This document shows positions 37,182 through 51,029 of a stretch of 64,000 bases of DNA, one piece after another (the first letter of the stretch is position 1; each line of letters opens with the position of its first letter). Both the position numbers and the translations under genes were made by a program. The notes below the pieces were generated by a model. That model was given only the letters and a program-made list of their open reading frames with translations, searched no databases and had not been told where the DNA came from. Source of the DNA: Maratus speciosus (Eukaryota > Arthropoda > Arachnida > Araneae > Salticidae); the NCBI GenBank assembly GCA_963932465.1, contig OZ010799.1:279717164-279781163 (forward strand), given 5' to 3'.

Positions 37182-38147
37182 CAGGGCTTAATTTCTAACA
37201 AAAAAAGTACCGGAGCCCTAATATTCTGCGGTACCGGTACAACAACTGTATCATCCCCCCCCCCCTGTCATTCCAATCTGCATATTTGTATTTCATACAT
37301 TATTTGCAAAATTTAAAGCATTTTTTTTCTTTAATAAAATAAAAAATTAAAAAATTAAATATATCTATCAGCATATACTTAGCTGTCAACTATTCCACTT
37401 TTTAGTTACCACTCCTTTTTAATAGTAATATTTGCCCAATTTTAAAGTTAGTAATTAATTGCAGAGTTCTGCGATTTATTATGGTAAGGAATTTGATTAG
37501 GAAATTGTGTTAACACAAAAAAGGGATAGTTCTCAACTATGCATCTTTAAGAAGAAATGAATGAAATTTGCAGAAATTAATATTTATATGCCGAAGAATG
37601 GAACAAAGTTTTACAATTTCCTATAATAGGTGCATTTAAACTATGATCGATTCCTTCCGCAAAATAATCTTTTGTGATGTGTCCCTGAAAATGAGATTAA
37701 ATTAAAAAATTGACACCGTTATCGGAAAAAATCGCTGCTTTTGTAGAAAAAAGGGGAAAACTGCTCGATTGCTTTCTATCAGAATAACAATACATGCCAA
37801 TTATATATACTTACAAATGAAAGTGACTTCGTAAATGTGCAGAGCAAAGCCTTAGCATGGGTACCGTTCATGATATAAAATACAGATTGAGTCACATATA
37901 AGTGTTTCGAGGCTAACGAAAAAGTTAGCCCCGTAAGTGTTTTTGTAAAAAAGAATGCAAAGCTTGGGGATGGAAAAGAAAGAAAAGGGTAATTTAGGTT
38001 TCAATTTTTTGGAAGAGCTATTGCACTGGGCTCCGGAGCCCTGTATTTTTGAGCTCCGGTGAATTCCGACCACTATTTAAATATTTACTAAAAACACAGA
38101 AGTACCGGAGCCGAGCTCCGTTGGGCTCCGGCGCAACTTAAGCCCTG
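37182..38147. mobile_element. TIR element copy E22 (966 bp), loop inverted
   Basis: C tract 11; it combines the S14/E15-type upstream context with the E16 3' half (ccgcaaaataatc, inverted loop, CAACTTAAGCCCTG). Confidence 0.85.
37908..37933. repeat. Inverted-loop hairpin in E22
   Basis: The same 26 bases as in E16, with the same downstream tgtttttgtaaaa. Confidence 0.92.
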
Positions 38148-39164
38148 GAGTAGAGTCAAATCTATTATATAATTATTAAAAGAATAAATAGAGACATATA
38201 CTATCCCCATTATTCCATGTGCAATAAAATTCTTGTTGCTAAAATGTTGAAATGAATGACGCATGGATTTAGTTATTCATTTTACCGAGCTCGATGAAAC
38301 GCTCCAAATGTATGCCTCTAGACCAGAATACCCCAATATAACACTATTGTAGTAGAATCAAAACTATTATATAATTATTAAGGGAATAAATAGAGACATA
38401 TATTATCCCCATTATTCCATGTGCAATAAAATTCTTGTTGCTAAAATGTTGAAATGAATGACGCATGGATTTAGTTATTCATTTTACCGAGCTCGATGAA
38501 ACGCTCCAAATGTATGCCTCTAGACCAGAATACCCCAATATAACACTATTGTAGTAGAATCAAAACTATTATATAATTATTAAGGGAATAAATAGAGACA
38601 GATATTATCCTCATTATTCCATGTGCAATAAAATTCTTGTTGCTAAAATGTTGAAATGAATGACACATGGATTTAGTTATTCATTTTACCGAGCTCGATG
38701 AAACGCTCCAAATGTATGCCTCTAGACCAGAATACCCCAATATAACACTATTGTAGTAGAATCAAAACTATTATATAATTATTAAGGGAATAAATAGAGA
38801 CAGATATTATCATCATTATTCCATGTGCAATAAAATTCTTGTTGCTAAAATGTTGAAATGAATGACACATGGATTTAGTTATTCATTTTACCAAGCTCGA
38901 TGAAACGCTCCAAATGTATGCCTCTAGACCAGAATACCCCAATATAACACTATTGTAGTAGAATCAAAACTATTATATAATTATTAAGGGAATAAATAGA
39001 GACAGATATTATCCTCATTATTCCATGTGCAATAAAATTCTTGTTGCTAAAATGTTGAAATGAATGACACATGGATTTAGTTATTCATTTTACAGAGCTC
39101 GATGAAACGCTCCAAATGTATGCATCTAGACCAGAATACCCCCATATAACACTATTGTAGTAGA
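38148..39164. repeat. Satellite array S22, 5 boxes
   Basis: Order A, B, C, C (tattatcatcatt, caagctc), D (acagagctc). It corresponds to S17. Confidence 0.97.
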
Positions 39165-40133
39165 CAGGGCTTAATTTCTAACAAAAAAAGTACCGGAGCC
39201 CTAATAATCTGCGGTACCGGTACAACAACTGTATCACCCCCCCACCCCCCCTGTCATTCCAATAGGCATATTTGTATTTCATACATTATTTGCAAAATTT
39301 AAAGCATTTTATTTCTTTAATAAAATAAAAAATTAAAAAAATAAATATATCTATCAGCATGTACTTAGCTGTCAACTATTCCACTTTTTAGTTACCACTC
39401 CTTTTTAATAGTAATCTTTGCCCAATTTTAAAGTTAGTAATTAATTGCAGAATTCTGCGATTTATTATGGTAAGGAATTTGATTAGGAAATTGTGTTAAC
39501 ACAAAAAAGGGATAGTTCTCAACTATGCATCTTTAAGAAGAAATGAATGAAATTTGCAGAAATTAATATTTATATGCCGAAGAATGGAACAAAGTTTTAC
39601 AATTTCCTATAATAGGTGCATTTAAACTATGATCGATTCCTTCCGCATAATAATCTTTTCTGATGTGTCCCTGAAAATGAGATTAAATTAAAAAATTGAC
39701 ACCGTTATCGGAAAAAATCGCTGCTTTTGTAGAAAAAAGGGGAAAGCTGCTCGATTGCTTTCTATCAGAATAACAATACATGCCAATTATATATACTTAC
39801 AAATGAAAGTGACTTCGTAAATGTGCAGAGCAAAGCTTTAGCATGGGTACTGTTCATGATATAAAATACAGATTGAGTCAAATATAAGTGTTTCGGGGCT
39901 AACTTTTTCGTTAGCCCCGTAAGTGTTTTGGTAAAAAAGAATGCAAAGCTTGCGGATGGAAAAGAAAGAAAAGGGTAATTTAGGTTTCAATTTTTTGGAA
40001 GAGCTATTGCACTGGGCTCCGGAGCCCTGTATTTATGAGCTCCGGTGAATTCCGACCACTATTTAAATATTTACTAAAAACAGGGAAGTACCGGAGCCGA
40101 GCTCCGTTGGGCTCCGGCGCAAATTAAGCCCTG
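39165..40133. mobile_element. TIR element copy E23 (969 bp)
   Basis: C tract interrupted as 7 C, A, 7 C; otherwise E18-like (aataggcat, ttttctgatg, acagggaag) but without the E18 insertion. Confidence 0.85.
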
Positions 40134-40746
40134 GAGTAGAGTCAAATCTATTATATAATTATTAAAAGAATAAATAGAGACATATACTATCCCCATTATT
40201 CCATGTGCAATAAAATTCTTGTTGCTAAAATGTTGAAATGAATGACGCATGGATTTAGTTATTCATTTTACCGAGCTCGATGAAACGCTCCAAATGTATG
40301 CCTCTAGACCAGAATACCCCAATATAACACTATTGTAGTAGAATCAAAACTATTATATAATTATTAAGGGAATAAATATAGACAGATATTATCCTCATTA
40401 TTCCATGTGCAATAAAATTCTTGTTGCTAAAATGTTGAAATGAATGACACATGGATTTAGTTATTCATTTTACCGAGCTCGATGAAACGCTCCAAATGTA
40501 TGCCTCTAGACCAGAATACCCCAATATAACACTATTGTAGTAGAATCAAAACTATTATATAATTATTAAGGGAATAAATAGAGACAGATATTATCCTCAT
40601 TATTCCATGTGCAATAAAATTCTTGTTGCTAAAATGTTGAAATGAATGACGCATGGATTTAGTTATTCATTTTACCGAGCTCGATGAAACGCTCCAAATG
40701 TATGCATCTAGACCAGAATACCCCCATATAACACTATTGTAGTAGA
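40134..40746. repeat. Satellite array S23, 3 boxes
   Basis: Order A, C (aatatagacag), D; corresponds to S18. Confidence 0.97.
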
Positions 40747-41713
40747 CAGGGCTTAATTTCTAACAAAAAAAGTACCGGAGCCCTAATAATCTGCGGTACC
40801 GGTACAACAACTGTATCATCCCCCCCCCCCCCTGTCATTCCAATCTGCATATTTGTATTTCATACATTATTTGCAAAATTTAAAGCATTTTTTTCTTTAA
40901 TAAAATAAAAAATTAAAAAATTAAATATATCTATCAGCATATACTTAGCTGTCAACTATTCCACTTTTTAGTTACCACTCCTTTTTAATAGTAATCTTTG
41001 CCCAATTTTAAAGTTAGTAATTAATTGCAGAGTTCTGCGATTTATTATGGTAAGGAATTTGATTAGGAAATTGTGTTAACACAAAAAAGGGATAGTTCTC
41101 AACTATGCATCTTTAAGAAGAAATGAATGAAATTTGCAGAAATTAATATTTATATGCCGAAGAATGGAACAAAGTTTTACAATTTCCTATAATAGGTGCA
41201 TTTAAACTATGATCGATTCCTTCCGCATAATAATCTTTTGTGATGTGTCCCTGAAAATGAGATTAAATTAAAAAATTGACACCGTTATCGGAAAAAATCG
41301 CTGCTTTTGTAGAAAAAAGGGGAAAACTGCTCGATTGCTTTCTATCAGAATAACAATACATGCCAATTATATATACTTACAAATGAAAGTGACTTCGTAA
41401 ATGTGCAGAGCAAAGCATTAGCATGGGTACTGTTCATGATATAAAATACAGATTGAGTCACATATAAGTGTTTCGGGGCTAACTTTTTCGTTAGCCCCGT
41501 AAGTGTTTTGGTAAAAAAGAATGCAAAGCTTGCGGATGGAAAAGAAAGAAAAGGGTAATTTAGGTTTCAATTTTTTGGAAGAGCTATTGCACTGGGCTCC
41601 GGAGCCCTGTATTTATGAGCTCCGGTGAATTCCGACCACTATTTAAATATTTACTAAAAACAGAGAAGTACCGGAGCCGAGCTCCGTTGGGCTCCGGCGC
41701 AAATTAAGCCCTG
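40747..41713. mobile_element. TIR element copy E24 (967 bp)
   Basis: C tract 13; gagttctgc and agcattagc as in E19. Confidence 0.85.
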
Positions 41714-42326
41714 GAGTAGAGTCAAATCTATTATATAATTATTAAAAGAATAAATAGAGACATATACTATCCCCATTATTCCATGTGCAATAAAATTCTT
41801 GTTGCTAAAATGTTGAAATGAATGACGCATGGATTTAGTTGTTCATTTTACCGAGCTCGATGAAACGCTCCAAATGTATGCCTCTAGACCAGAATACCCC
41901 AATATAACACTATTGTAGTAGAATCAAAACTATTATATAATTATTAAGGGAATAAATAGAGACATATATTATCCCCATTATTCCATGTGCAATAAAATTC
42001 TTGTTGCTAAAATGTTGAAATGAATGACGCATGGATTTAGTTATTCATTTTACCGAGCTCGATGAAACGCTCCAAATGTATGCCTCTAGACCAGAATACC
42101 CCAATATAACACTATTGTAGTAGAATCAAAACTATTATATAATTATTAAGGGAATAAATAGAGACAGATATTATCCTCATTATTCCATGTGCAATAAAAT
42201 TCTTGTTGCTAAAATGTTGAAATGAATGACACATGGATTTAGTTATTCATTTTACCGAGCTCGATGAAACGCTCCAAATGTATGCATCTAGACCAGAATA
42301 CCCCCATATAACACTATTGTAGTAGA
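41714..42326. repeat. Satellite array S24, 3 boxes
   Basis: Order A (gttgttcatt), B, D (gacacatgg); corresponds to S19 and S28. Confidence 0.97.
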
Positions 42327-43289
42327 CAGGGCTTAATTTCTAACAAAAAAAGTACCGGAGCCCTAATAATCTGCGGTACCGGTACAACAACTGTATCATC
42401 CCCCCCCCCTGTCATTCCAATCTGCATATTTCTATTTCATACATTATTTGCAAAATTTAAAGCATTTTTTTCTTTAATAAAATAAAAAATTAAAAAATTA
42501 AATATATCTATCAGCATATACTTAGCTGTCAACTATTCCACTTTTTAGTTACCACTCCTTTTTAATAGTAATCTTTGCCCAATTTTAAAGTTAGTAATTA
42601 ATTGCAGAGTTCTGCGATTTATTATGGTAAGGAATTTGATTAGGAAATTGTGTTAACACAAAAAAGGGATAGTTCTCAACTATGCATCTTTAAGAAGAAA
42701 TGAATGAAATTTGCAGAAATTAATATTTATATGCCGAAGAATGGAACAAAGTTTTACAATTTCCTATAATAGGTGCATTTAAACTATGATCGATTCCTTC
42801 CGCATAATAATCTTTTGTGATGTGTCCCTGAAAATGAGATTAAATTAAAAAATTGACACCGTTATCGGAAAAAATCGCTGCTTTTGTAGAAAAAAGGGGA
42901 AAACTGCTCGATTGCTTTCTATCAGAATAACAATACATGCCAATTATATATACTTACAAATGAAAGTGACTTCGTAAATGTGCAGAGCAAAGCATTAGCA
43001 TGGGTATTGTTCATGATATAAAATACAGATTGAGTCACATATAAGTGTTTCGGGGCTAACTTTTTCGTTAGCCCCGTAAGTGTTTTGGTAAAAAAGAATG
43101 CAAAGCTTGCGGATGGAAAAGAAAGAAAAGGGTAATTTAGGTTTCAATTTTTTGGAAGAGCTATTGCACTGGGCTCCGGAGCCCTGTATTTATGAGCTCC
43201 GGTGAATTCCGACCACTATTATATATTTACTAAAAACAGAGAAGTACCGGAGCCGAGCTCCGTTGGGCTCCGGCGCAAATTAAGCCCTG
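42327..43289. mobile_element. TIR element copy E25 (963 bp)
   Basis: C tract 10; atttctatttc and ggtattgttc are shared with E29. A 2-bp loss near the 3' end gives cactattatatattt. Confidence 0.85.
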
Positions 43290-44306
43290 GAGTAGAGTCA
43301 AATCTATTATATAATTATTAAAAGAATAAATAGAGACATATACTATCCCCATTATTCCATGTGCAATAAAATTCTTGTTGCTAAAATGTTGAAATGAATG
43401 ACGCATGGATTTAGTTGTTCATTTTACCGAGCTCGATGAAACGCTCCAAATGTATGCCTCTAGACCAGAATACCCCAATATAACACTATTGTAGTAGAAT
43501 CAAAACTATTATATAATTATTAAGGGAATAAATAGAGACATATATTATCCCCATTATTCCATGTGCAATAAAATTCTTGTTGCTAAAATGTTGAAATGAA
43601 TGACGCATGGATTTAGTTATTCATTTTACCGAGCTCGATGAAACGCTCCAAATGTATGCCTCTAGACCAGAATACCCCAATATAACACTATTGTAGTAGA
43701 ATCAAAACTATTATATAATTATTAAGGGAATAAATAGAGACAGATATTATCCTCATTATTCCATGTGCAATAAAATTCTTGTTGCTAAAATGTTGAAATG
43801 AATGACACATGGATTTAGTTATTCATTTTACCGAGCTCGATGAAACGCTCCAAATGTATGCCTCTAGACCAGAATACCCCAATATAACACTATTGTAGTA
43901 GAATCAAAACTATTATATAATTATTAAGGGAATAAATAGAGACAGATATTATCCTCATTATTCCATGTGCAATAAAATTCTTGTTGCTAAAATGTTGAAA
44001 TGAATGACACATGGATTTAGTTATTCATTTTACCAAGCTCGATGAAACGCTCCAAATGTATGCCTCTAGACCAGAATACCCCAATATAACACTATTGTAG
44101 TAGAATCAAAACTATTATATAATTATTAAGGGAATAAATAGAGACAGATATTATCCTCATTATTCCATGTGCAATAAAATTCTTGTTGCTAAAATGTTGA
44201 AATGAATGACACATGGATTTAGTTATTCATTTTACAGAGCTCGATGAAACGCTCCAAATGTATGCATCTAGACCAGAATACCCCCATATAACACTATTGT
44301 AGTAGA
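43290..44306. repeat. Satellite array S25, 5 boxes
   Basis: Order A (gttgttcatt), B, C, C (caagctc), D (acagagctc); corresponds to S29. Confidence 0.97.
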
Positions 44307-45270
44307 CAGGGCTTAATTTCTAACAAAAAAAGTACCGGAGCCCTAATAATCTGCGGTACCGGTACAACAACTGTATCATCCCCCCCCCTGTCATTCCAAT
44401 AGGCATATTTGTATTTCATACATTATTTGCAAAATTTAAAGCATTTTTTTTTCTTTAATAAAATAAAAAATTAAAAAATTAAATATATCTATCAGCATAT
44501 ACTTAGCTGTCAACTATTCCACTTTTTAGTTACCACTCCTTTTTAATAGTATTCTTTGCCCAATTTTAAAGTTAGTAATTAATTGCAGAATTCTGCGATT
44601 TATTATGGTAAGGAATTTGATTAAGAAATTGTGTTAACACAAAAAAGGGATAGTTCTCAACTATGCATCTCTAAGAAGAAATGAATGAAATTTGCAGAAA
44701 TTAATATTTATATGCCGAAGAATGGAACAAAGTTTTACAATTTCCTATAATAGGTGCATTTAAACTATGATCGATTCCTTCCGCATAATAATCTTTTGTG
44801 ATGTGTCCCTGAAAATGAGATTAAATTAAAAAATTGACACCGTTATCGGAAAAAATCGCTGCTTTTGGAGAAAAAAGGGGAAAACTGCTCGATTGCTTTC
44901 TATCAGAATAACAATACATGCCAATTATATATACTTACAAATGAAAGTGACTTCGTAAATGTGCAGAGCAAAGCCTTAGCATGGGTACTGTTCATGATAT
45001 AAAATACAGATTGAGTCACATATAAGTGTTTCGGGGCTAACTTTTTCGTTAGCCCCGTAAGTGTTTTGGTAAAAAAGAATGCAAAGCTTGCGGATGGAAA
45101 AGAAAGAAAAGGGTAATTTAGGTTTAAATTTTTTCAAGAGCTATTGCACTGGGCTCCGGAGCCCTGTATTTATGAGCTCCGGTGAATTCCGACCACTATT
45201 TAAATATTTACTAAAAACAGAGAAGTACCGGAGCCGAGCTCCGTTGGGCTCCGGCGCAAATTAAGCCCTG
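44307..45270. mobile_element. TIR element copy E26 (964 bp)
   Basis: C tract 9; aataggcat, agtattcttt, attaagaaattg, catctctaag, ttttggagaa. The stretch ggtttaaattttttcaag, for the usual ggtttcaattttttggaag, opens a short frame (45079-45264, + strand) that I treat as chance. Confidence 0.85.
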
Positions 45271-45681
45271 GAGTAGAGTCAAATCTATTATATAATTATT
45301 AAAAGAATAAATAGAGACATATACTATCCCCATTATTCCATGTGCAATAAAATTCTTGTTGCTAAAATGTTGAAATGAATGACGCATGGATTTAGTTATT
45401 CATTTTACCGAGCTCGATGAAACGCTCCAAATGTATGCCTCTAGACCAGAATACCCCAATATAACACTATTGTAGTAGAATCAAAACTATTATATAATTA
45501 TTAAGGGAATAAATAGAGACAGATATTATCCTCATTATTCCATGTGCAATAAAATTCTTGTTGCTAAAATGTTGAAATGAATGACGCATGGATTTAGTTA
45601 TTCATTTTATTGAGCTCGATGAAACGCTCCAAATGTATGCCTCTAGACCAGAATACCCCCATATAACACTATTGTAGTAGA
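45271..45681. repeat. Satellite array S26, 2 boxes
   Basis: Order A, D. The D box has ttttattgagctc and lacks gcatctag but keeps tacccccata. Confidence 0.97.
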
Positions 45682-46644
45682 CAGGGCTTAATTTCTAACA
45701 AAAAAAGTACCGGAGCTCTAATAATCTGCGGTACCGGTACAACAACTGTATCACCCCCCCCCATGTCATTCCAATCTGCATATTTGTATTTCATACATTA
45801 TTTGCAAAATTTAAAGCATTTTATTTCTTTAATAAAATAAAAAATTAAAAAATTAAATATATCTATCAGCATGTACTTAGCTGTCAACTATTCCACTTTT
45901 TAGTTACCACTCCTTTTTAATAGTAATCTTTGCCCAATTTTAAAGTTAGTAATTAATTGCAGAGTTCTGCGATTTATTATGGTAAGGAATTTGATTAGGA
46001 AATTGTGTTAACACAAAAAAGGGATAGTTCTCAACTATGCATCTCTAAGAAGAAATGAATGAAATTTGCAGAAATTAATATTTATATGCCGAAGAATGGA
46101 ACAAAGTTTTACAATTTCCTATAATAGGTGCATTTAAACTATGATCGATTCCTTCCGCATAATAATCTTTTGTGATGTGTCCCTGAAAATGAGATTAAAT
46201 TAAAAAATTGACACCGTTATCGGAAAAAATCGCTGCTTTTGTAGAAAAAAGGGGAAAACAGCTCGATTGCTTTCTATCAGAATAACAATACATGCCAATT
46301 ATATATACTTACAAATGAAAGTGACTTCGTAAATGTGCAGAGAAAGCCTTAGCATGGGTACTGTTCATGATATAAAATACAGATTGAGTCACATATAAGT
46401 GTTTCGGGGCTAACTTTTTCGTTAGCCCGGTAAGTGTTTTGGTAAAAAAGAATGCAAAGCTTGCGGATGGAAAAGAAAGAAAAGGGTAATTTAGGTTTCA
46501 ATTTTTTGGAAGAGCTATTGCACTGGGCTCCGGAGCCCTGTATTTATGAGCTCCGGTGAATTCCGACCACTATTTAAATATTTACTAAAAACAGAGAAGT
46601 ACCGGAGCCGAGCTCCGTTGGGCTCCGGCGCAAATTAAGCCCTG
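45682..46644. mobile_element. TIR element copy E27 (963 bp)
   Basis: C tract 9, followed by atgtc. Markers ggagctctaat, aaacagctcg, gcagagaaagcc (2-bp loss) and the hairpin right arm gttagcccgg are all shared with E30. Confidence 0.85.
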
Positions 46645-47459
46645 GAGTAGAGTCAAATCTATTATATAATTATTAAAAGAATAAATAGAGACATATACTA
46701 TCCCCATTATTCCATGTGCAATAAAATTCTTTTTGCTAAAATGTTGAAATGAATGACGTATGGATTTAGTTATTCATTTTACCGAGCTCGATGAAACGCT
46801 CCAAATGTATGCCTCTAGACCAGAATACCCCAATATAACACTATTGTAGTAGAATCAAAACTATTATATAATTATTAAGGGAATAAATAGAGACATATAT
46901 TATCCCCATTATTCCATGTGCAATAAAATTCTTGTTGCTAAAATGTTGAAATGAATGACGCATGGATTTAGTTATTCATTTTACCGAGCTCGATGAAACG
47001 CTCCAAATGTATGCCTCTAGACCAGAATACCCCAATATAACACTATTGTAGTAGAACCAAAACTATTATATAATTATTAAGGGAATAAATAGAGACAGAT
47101 ATTATCCTCATTATTTCATGTGGAATAAAATTCTTGTTGCTAAAATGTTGAAATGAATGACACATGGATTTAGTTATTCATTTTACCAAGCTCGATGAAA
47201 CGCTCCAAATGTATGCCTCTAGACCAGAATACCACAATATAACACTATTGTAGTAGAATCAAAACTATTATATAATTATTAAGGGAATAAATAGAGACAG
47301 ATATTATCCTCATTATTCCATGTGCAATAAAATTCTTGTTGCTAAAATGTTGAAATGAATGACGCATGGATTTAGTTATTCATTTTACCGAGCTCGAAGA
47401 AACGCTCCAAATGTATGCATCTAGACCAGAATACCCCCATATAACACTATTGTAGTAGA
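46645..47459. repeat. Satellite array S27, 4 boxes
   Basis: Order A (ttctttttgc, gacgtatgg), B, C (gaaccaaaac, tatttcatgtggaat, caagctc, ccacaatat), D (cgaagaaacg). The full set recurs in S30. Confidence 0.97.
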
Positions 47460-48434
47460 CAGGGCTTAATTTCTAACAAAAAAAGTACCGGAGCTCTAAT
47501 AATCTGCGGTACCGGTACAACAACTGTATCACCCCCCCCCCCCCCCCCCCCCCGTCATTCCAATCTGCATATTTGTATTTCATACATTATTTGCAAAATT
47601 TAAAGCATTTTATTTCTTTAATAAAATAAAAAATTTAAAAATTAAATATATCTATCAGCATATACTTAGCTGTCAACTATTCCACTTTTTAGTTACCACT
47701 CCTTTTTAATAGTAATCTTTGCCCAATTTTAAAGTTAGTAATTAATTGCAGAGTTCTGCGATTTATTATGGTAAGGAATTTGATTAGGAAATTGTGTTAA
47801 CACAAAAAAGGGATAGTTCTCAACTATGCATCTTTAAGAAGAAATGAATGAAATTTGCAGAAATTAATATTTATATGCCGAAGAATGGAACAAAGTTTTA
47901 CAATTTCCTATAATAGGTGCATTTAAACTATGATCGATTCCTTCCGCATAATAATCTTTTGTGATGTGTCCCTGAAAATGAGATTAAATTAAAAAATTGA
48001 CACCGTTATCGGAAAAAATCGCTGCTTTTGTAGAAAAAAGGGGAAAACTGCTCGATTGCTTTCTATCAGAATAACAATACATGCCAATTATATATACTTA
48101 CAAATGAAAGTGACTTCGTAAATGTGCAGAGCAAAGCATTAGCATGGGTACTGTTCATGATATAAAATACAGATTGAGTCACATATAAGTGTTTCGGGGC
48201 TAACTTTTTCGTTAGCCCCGTAAGTGTTTTGGTAAAAAAGAATGCAAAGCTTGCGGATGGAAAAGAAAGAAAAGGGTAATTTAGGTTTCAATTTTTTGGA
48301 AGAGCTATTGCACTGGGCTCCGGAGCCCTGTATTTATGAGCTCCGGTGAATTCCGACCACTATTTAAATATTTACTAAAAACAGAGAAGTACCGGAGCCG
48401 AGCTCCGTTGGGCTCCGGCGCAAATTAAGCCCTG
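47460..48434. mobile_element. TIR element copy E28 (975 bp)
   Basis: 22-C tract at 47532-47553 directly followed by gtcatt (the usual T is lost). ggagctctaat in the left end, agcattagc further in. Confidence 0.85.
47532..47553 (+). repeat. 22-base poly-C tract in E28
   Basis: Equal in length to that of E18. Its sister copy E31 has 16 C (52881-52896). Confidence 0.9.
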
Positions 48435-49047
48435 GAGTAGAGTCAAATCTATTATATAATTATTAAAAGAATAAATAGAGACATATACTATCCCCATTAT
48501 TCCATGTGCAATAAAATTCTTGTTGCTAAAATGTTGAAATGAATGACGCATGGATTTAGTTGTTCATTTTACCGAGCTCGATGAAACGCTCCAAATGTAT
48601 GCCTCTAGACCAGAATACCCCAATATAACACTATTGTAGTAGAATCAAAACTATTATATAATTATTAAGGGAATAAATAGAGACATATATTATCCCCATT
48701 ATTCCATGTGCAATAAAATTCTTGTTGCTAAAATGTTGAAATGAATGACGCATGGATTTAGTTATTCATTTTACCGAGCTCGATGAAACGCTCCAAATGT
48801 ATGCCTCTAGACCAGAATACCCCAATATAACACTATTGTAGTAGAATCAAAACTATTATATAATTATTAAGGGAATAAATAGAGACAGATATTATCCTCA
48901 TTATTCCATGTGCAATAAAATTCTTGTTGCTAAAATGTTGAAATGAATGACACATGGATTTAGTTATTCATTTTACCGAGCTCGATGAAACGCTCCAAAT
49001 GTATGCATCTAGACCAGAATACCCCCATATAACACTATTGTAGTAGA
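48435..49047. repeat. Satellite array S28, 3 boxes
   Basis: Order A (gttgttcatt), B, D (gacacatgg). Confidence 0.97.
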
Positions 49048-50012
49048 CAGGGCTTAATTTCTAACAAAAAAAGTACCGGAGCCCTAATAATCTGCGGTAC
49101 CGGTACAACAACTGTATCATCCCCCCCCCCCTGTCATTCCAATCTGCATATTTCTATTTCATACATTATTTGCAAAATTTAAAGCATTTTTTTCTTTAAT
49201 AAAATAAAAAATTAAAAAATTAAATATATCTATCAGCATATACTTAGCTGTCAACTATTCCACTTTTTAGTTACCACTCCTTTTTAATAGTAATCTTTGC
49301 CCAATTTTAAAGTTAGTAATTAATTGCAGAGTTCTGCGATTTATTATGGTAAGGAATTTGATTAGGAAATTGTGTTAACACAAAAAAGGGATAGTTCTCA
49401 ACTATGCATCTTTAAGAAGAAATGAATGAAATTTGCAGAAATTAATATTTATATGCCGAAGAATGGAACAAAGTTTTACAATTTCCTATAATAGGTGCAT
49501 TTAAACTATGATCGATTCCTTCCGCATAATAATCTTTTGTGATGTGTCCCTGAAAATGAGATTAAATTAAAAAATTGACACCGTTATCGGAAAAAATCGC
49601 TGCTTTTGTAGAAAAAAGGGGAAAACTGCTCGATTGCTTTCTATCAGAATAACAATACATGCCAATTATATATACTTACAAATGAAAGTGACTTCGTAAA
49701 TGTGCAGAGCAAAGCATTAGCATGGGTATTGTTCATGATATAAAATACAGATTGAGTCACATATAAGTGTTTCGGGGCTAACTTTTTCGTTAGCCCCGTA
49801 AGTGTTTTGGTAAAAAAGAATGCAAAGCTTGCGGATGGAAAAGAAAGAAAAGGGTAATTTAGGTTTCAATTTTTTGGAAGAGCTATTGCACTGGGCTCCG
49901 GAGCCCTGTATTTATGAGCTCCGGTGAATTCCGACCACTATTTAAATATTTACTAAAAACAGAGAAGTACCGGAGCCGAGCTCCGTTGGGCTCCGGCGCA
50001 AATTAAACCCTG
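49048..50012. mobile_element. TIR element copy E29 (965 bp)
   Basis: C tract 11; atttctatttc, ggtattgttc. The right TIR is changed to AAATTAAACCCTG. Confidence 0.85.
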
Positions 50013-51029
50013 GAGTAGAGTCAAATCTATTATATAATTATTAAAAGAATAAATAGAGACATATACTATCCCCATTATTCCATGTGCAATAAAATTCTTG
50101 TTGCTAAAATGTTGAAATGAATGACGCATGGATTTAGTTGTTCATTTTACCGAGCTCGATGAAACGCTCCAAATGTATGCCTCTAGACCAGAATACCCCA
50201 ATATAACACTATTGTAGTAGAATCAAAACTATTATATAATTATTAAGGGAATAAATAGAGACATATATTATCCCCATTATTCTATGTGCAATAAAATTCT
50301 TGTTGCTAAAATGTTGAAATGAATGACGCATGGATTTAGTTATTCATTTTACCGAGCTCGATGAAACGCTCCAAATGTATGCCTCTAGACCAGAATACCC
50401 CAATATAACACTATTGTAGTAGAATCAAAACTATTATATAATTATTAAGGGAATAAATAGAGACAGATATTATCCTCATTATTCCATGTGCAATAAAATT
50501 CTTGTTGCTAAAATGTTGAAATGAATGACACATGGATTTAGTTATTCATTTTACCGAGCTCGATGAAACGCTCCAAATGTATGCCTCTAGACCAGAATAC
50601 CCCAATATAACACTATTGTAGTAGAATCAAAACTATTATATAATTATTAAGGGAATAAATAGAGACAGATATTATCCTCATTATTCCATGTGCAATAAAA
50701 TTCTTGTTGCTAAAATGTTGAAATGAATGACACATGGATTTAGTTATTCATTTTACCAAGCTCGATGAAACGCTCCAAATGTATGCCTCTAGACCAGAAT
50801 ACCCCAATATAACACTATTGTAGTAGAATCAAAACTATTATATAATTATTAAGGGAATAAATAGAGACAGATATTATCCTCATTATTCCATGTGCAATAA
50901 AATTCTTGTTGCTAAAATGTTGAAATGAATGACACATGGATTTAGTTATTCATTTTACAGAGCTCGATGAAACGCTCCAAATGTATGCATCTAGACCAGA
51001 ATACCCCCATATAACACTATTGTAGTAGA
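50013..51029. repeat. Satellite array S29, 5 boxes
   Basis: Order A (gttgttcatt), B (ttctatgtgc), C, C (caagctc), D (acagagctc). Confidence 0.97.

Noticed and set aside
45079..45264. Plus-strand 61-codon frame in E26
   Set aside because: Opened by private changes in E26 only; the same stretch has stops or shifts elsewhere.
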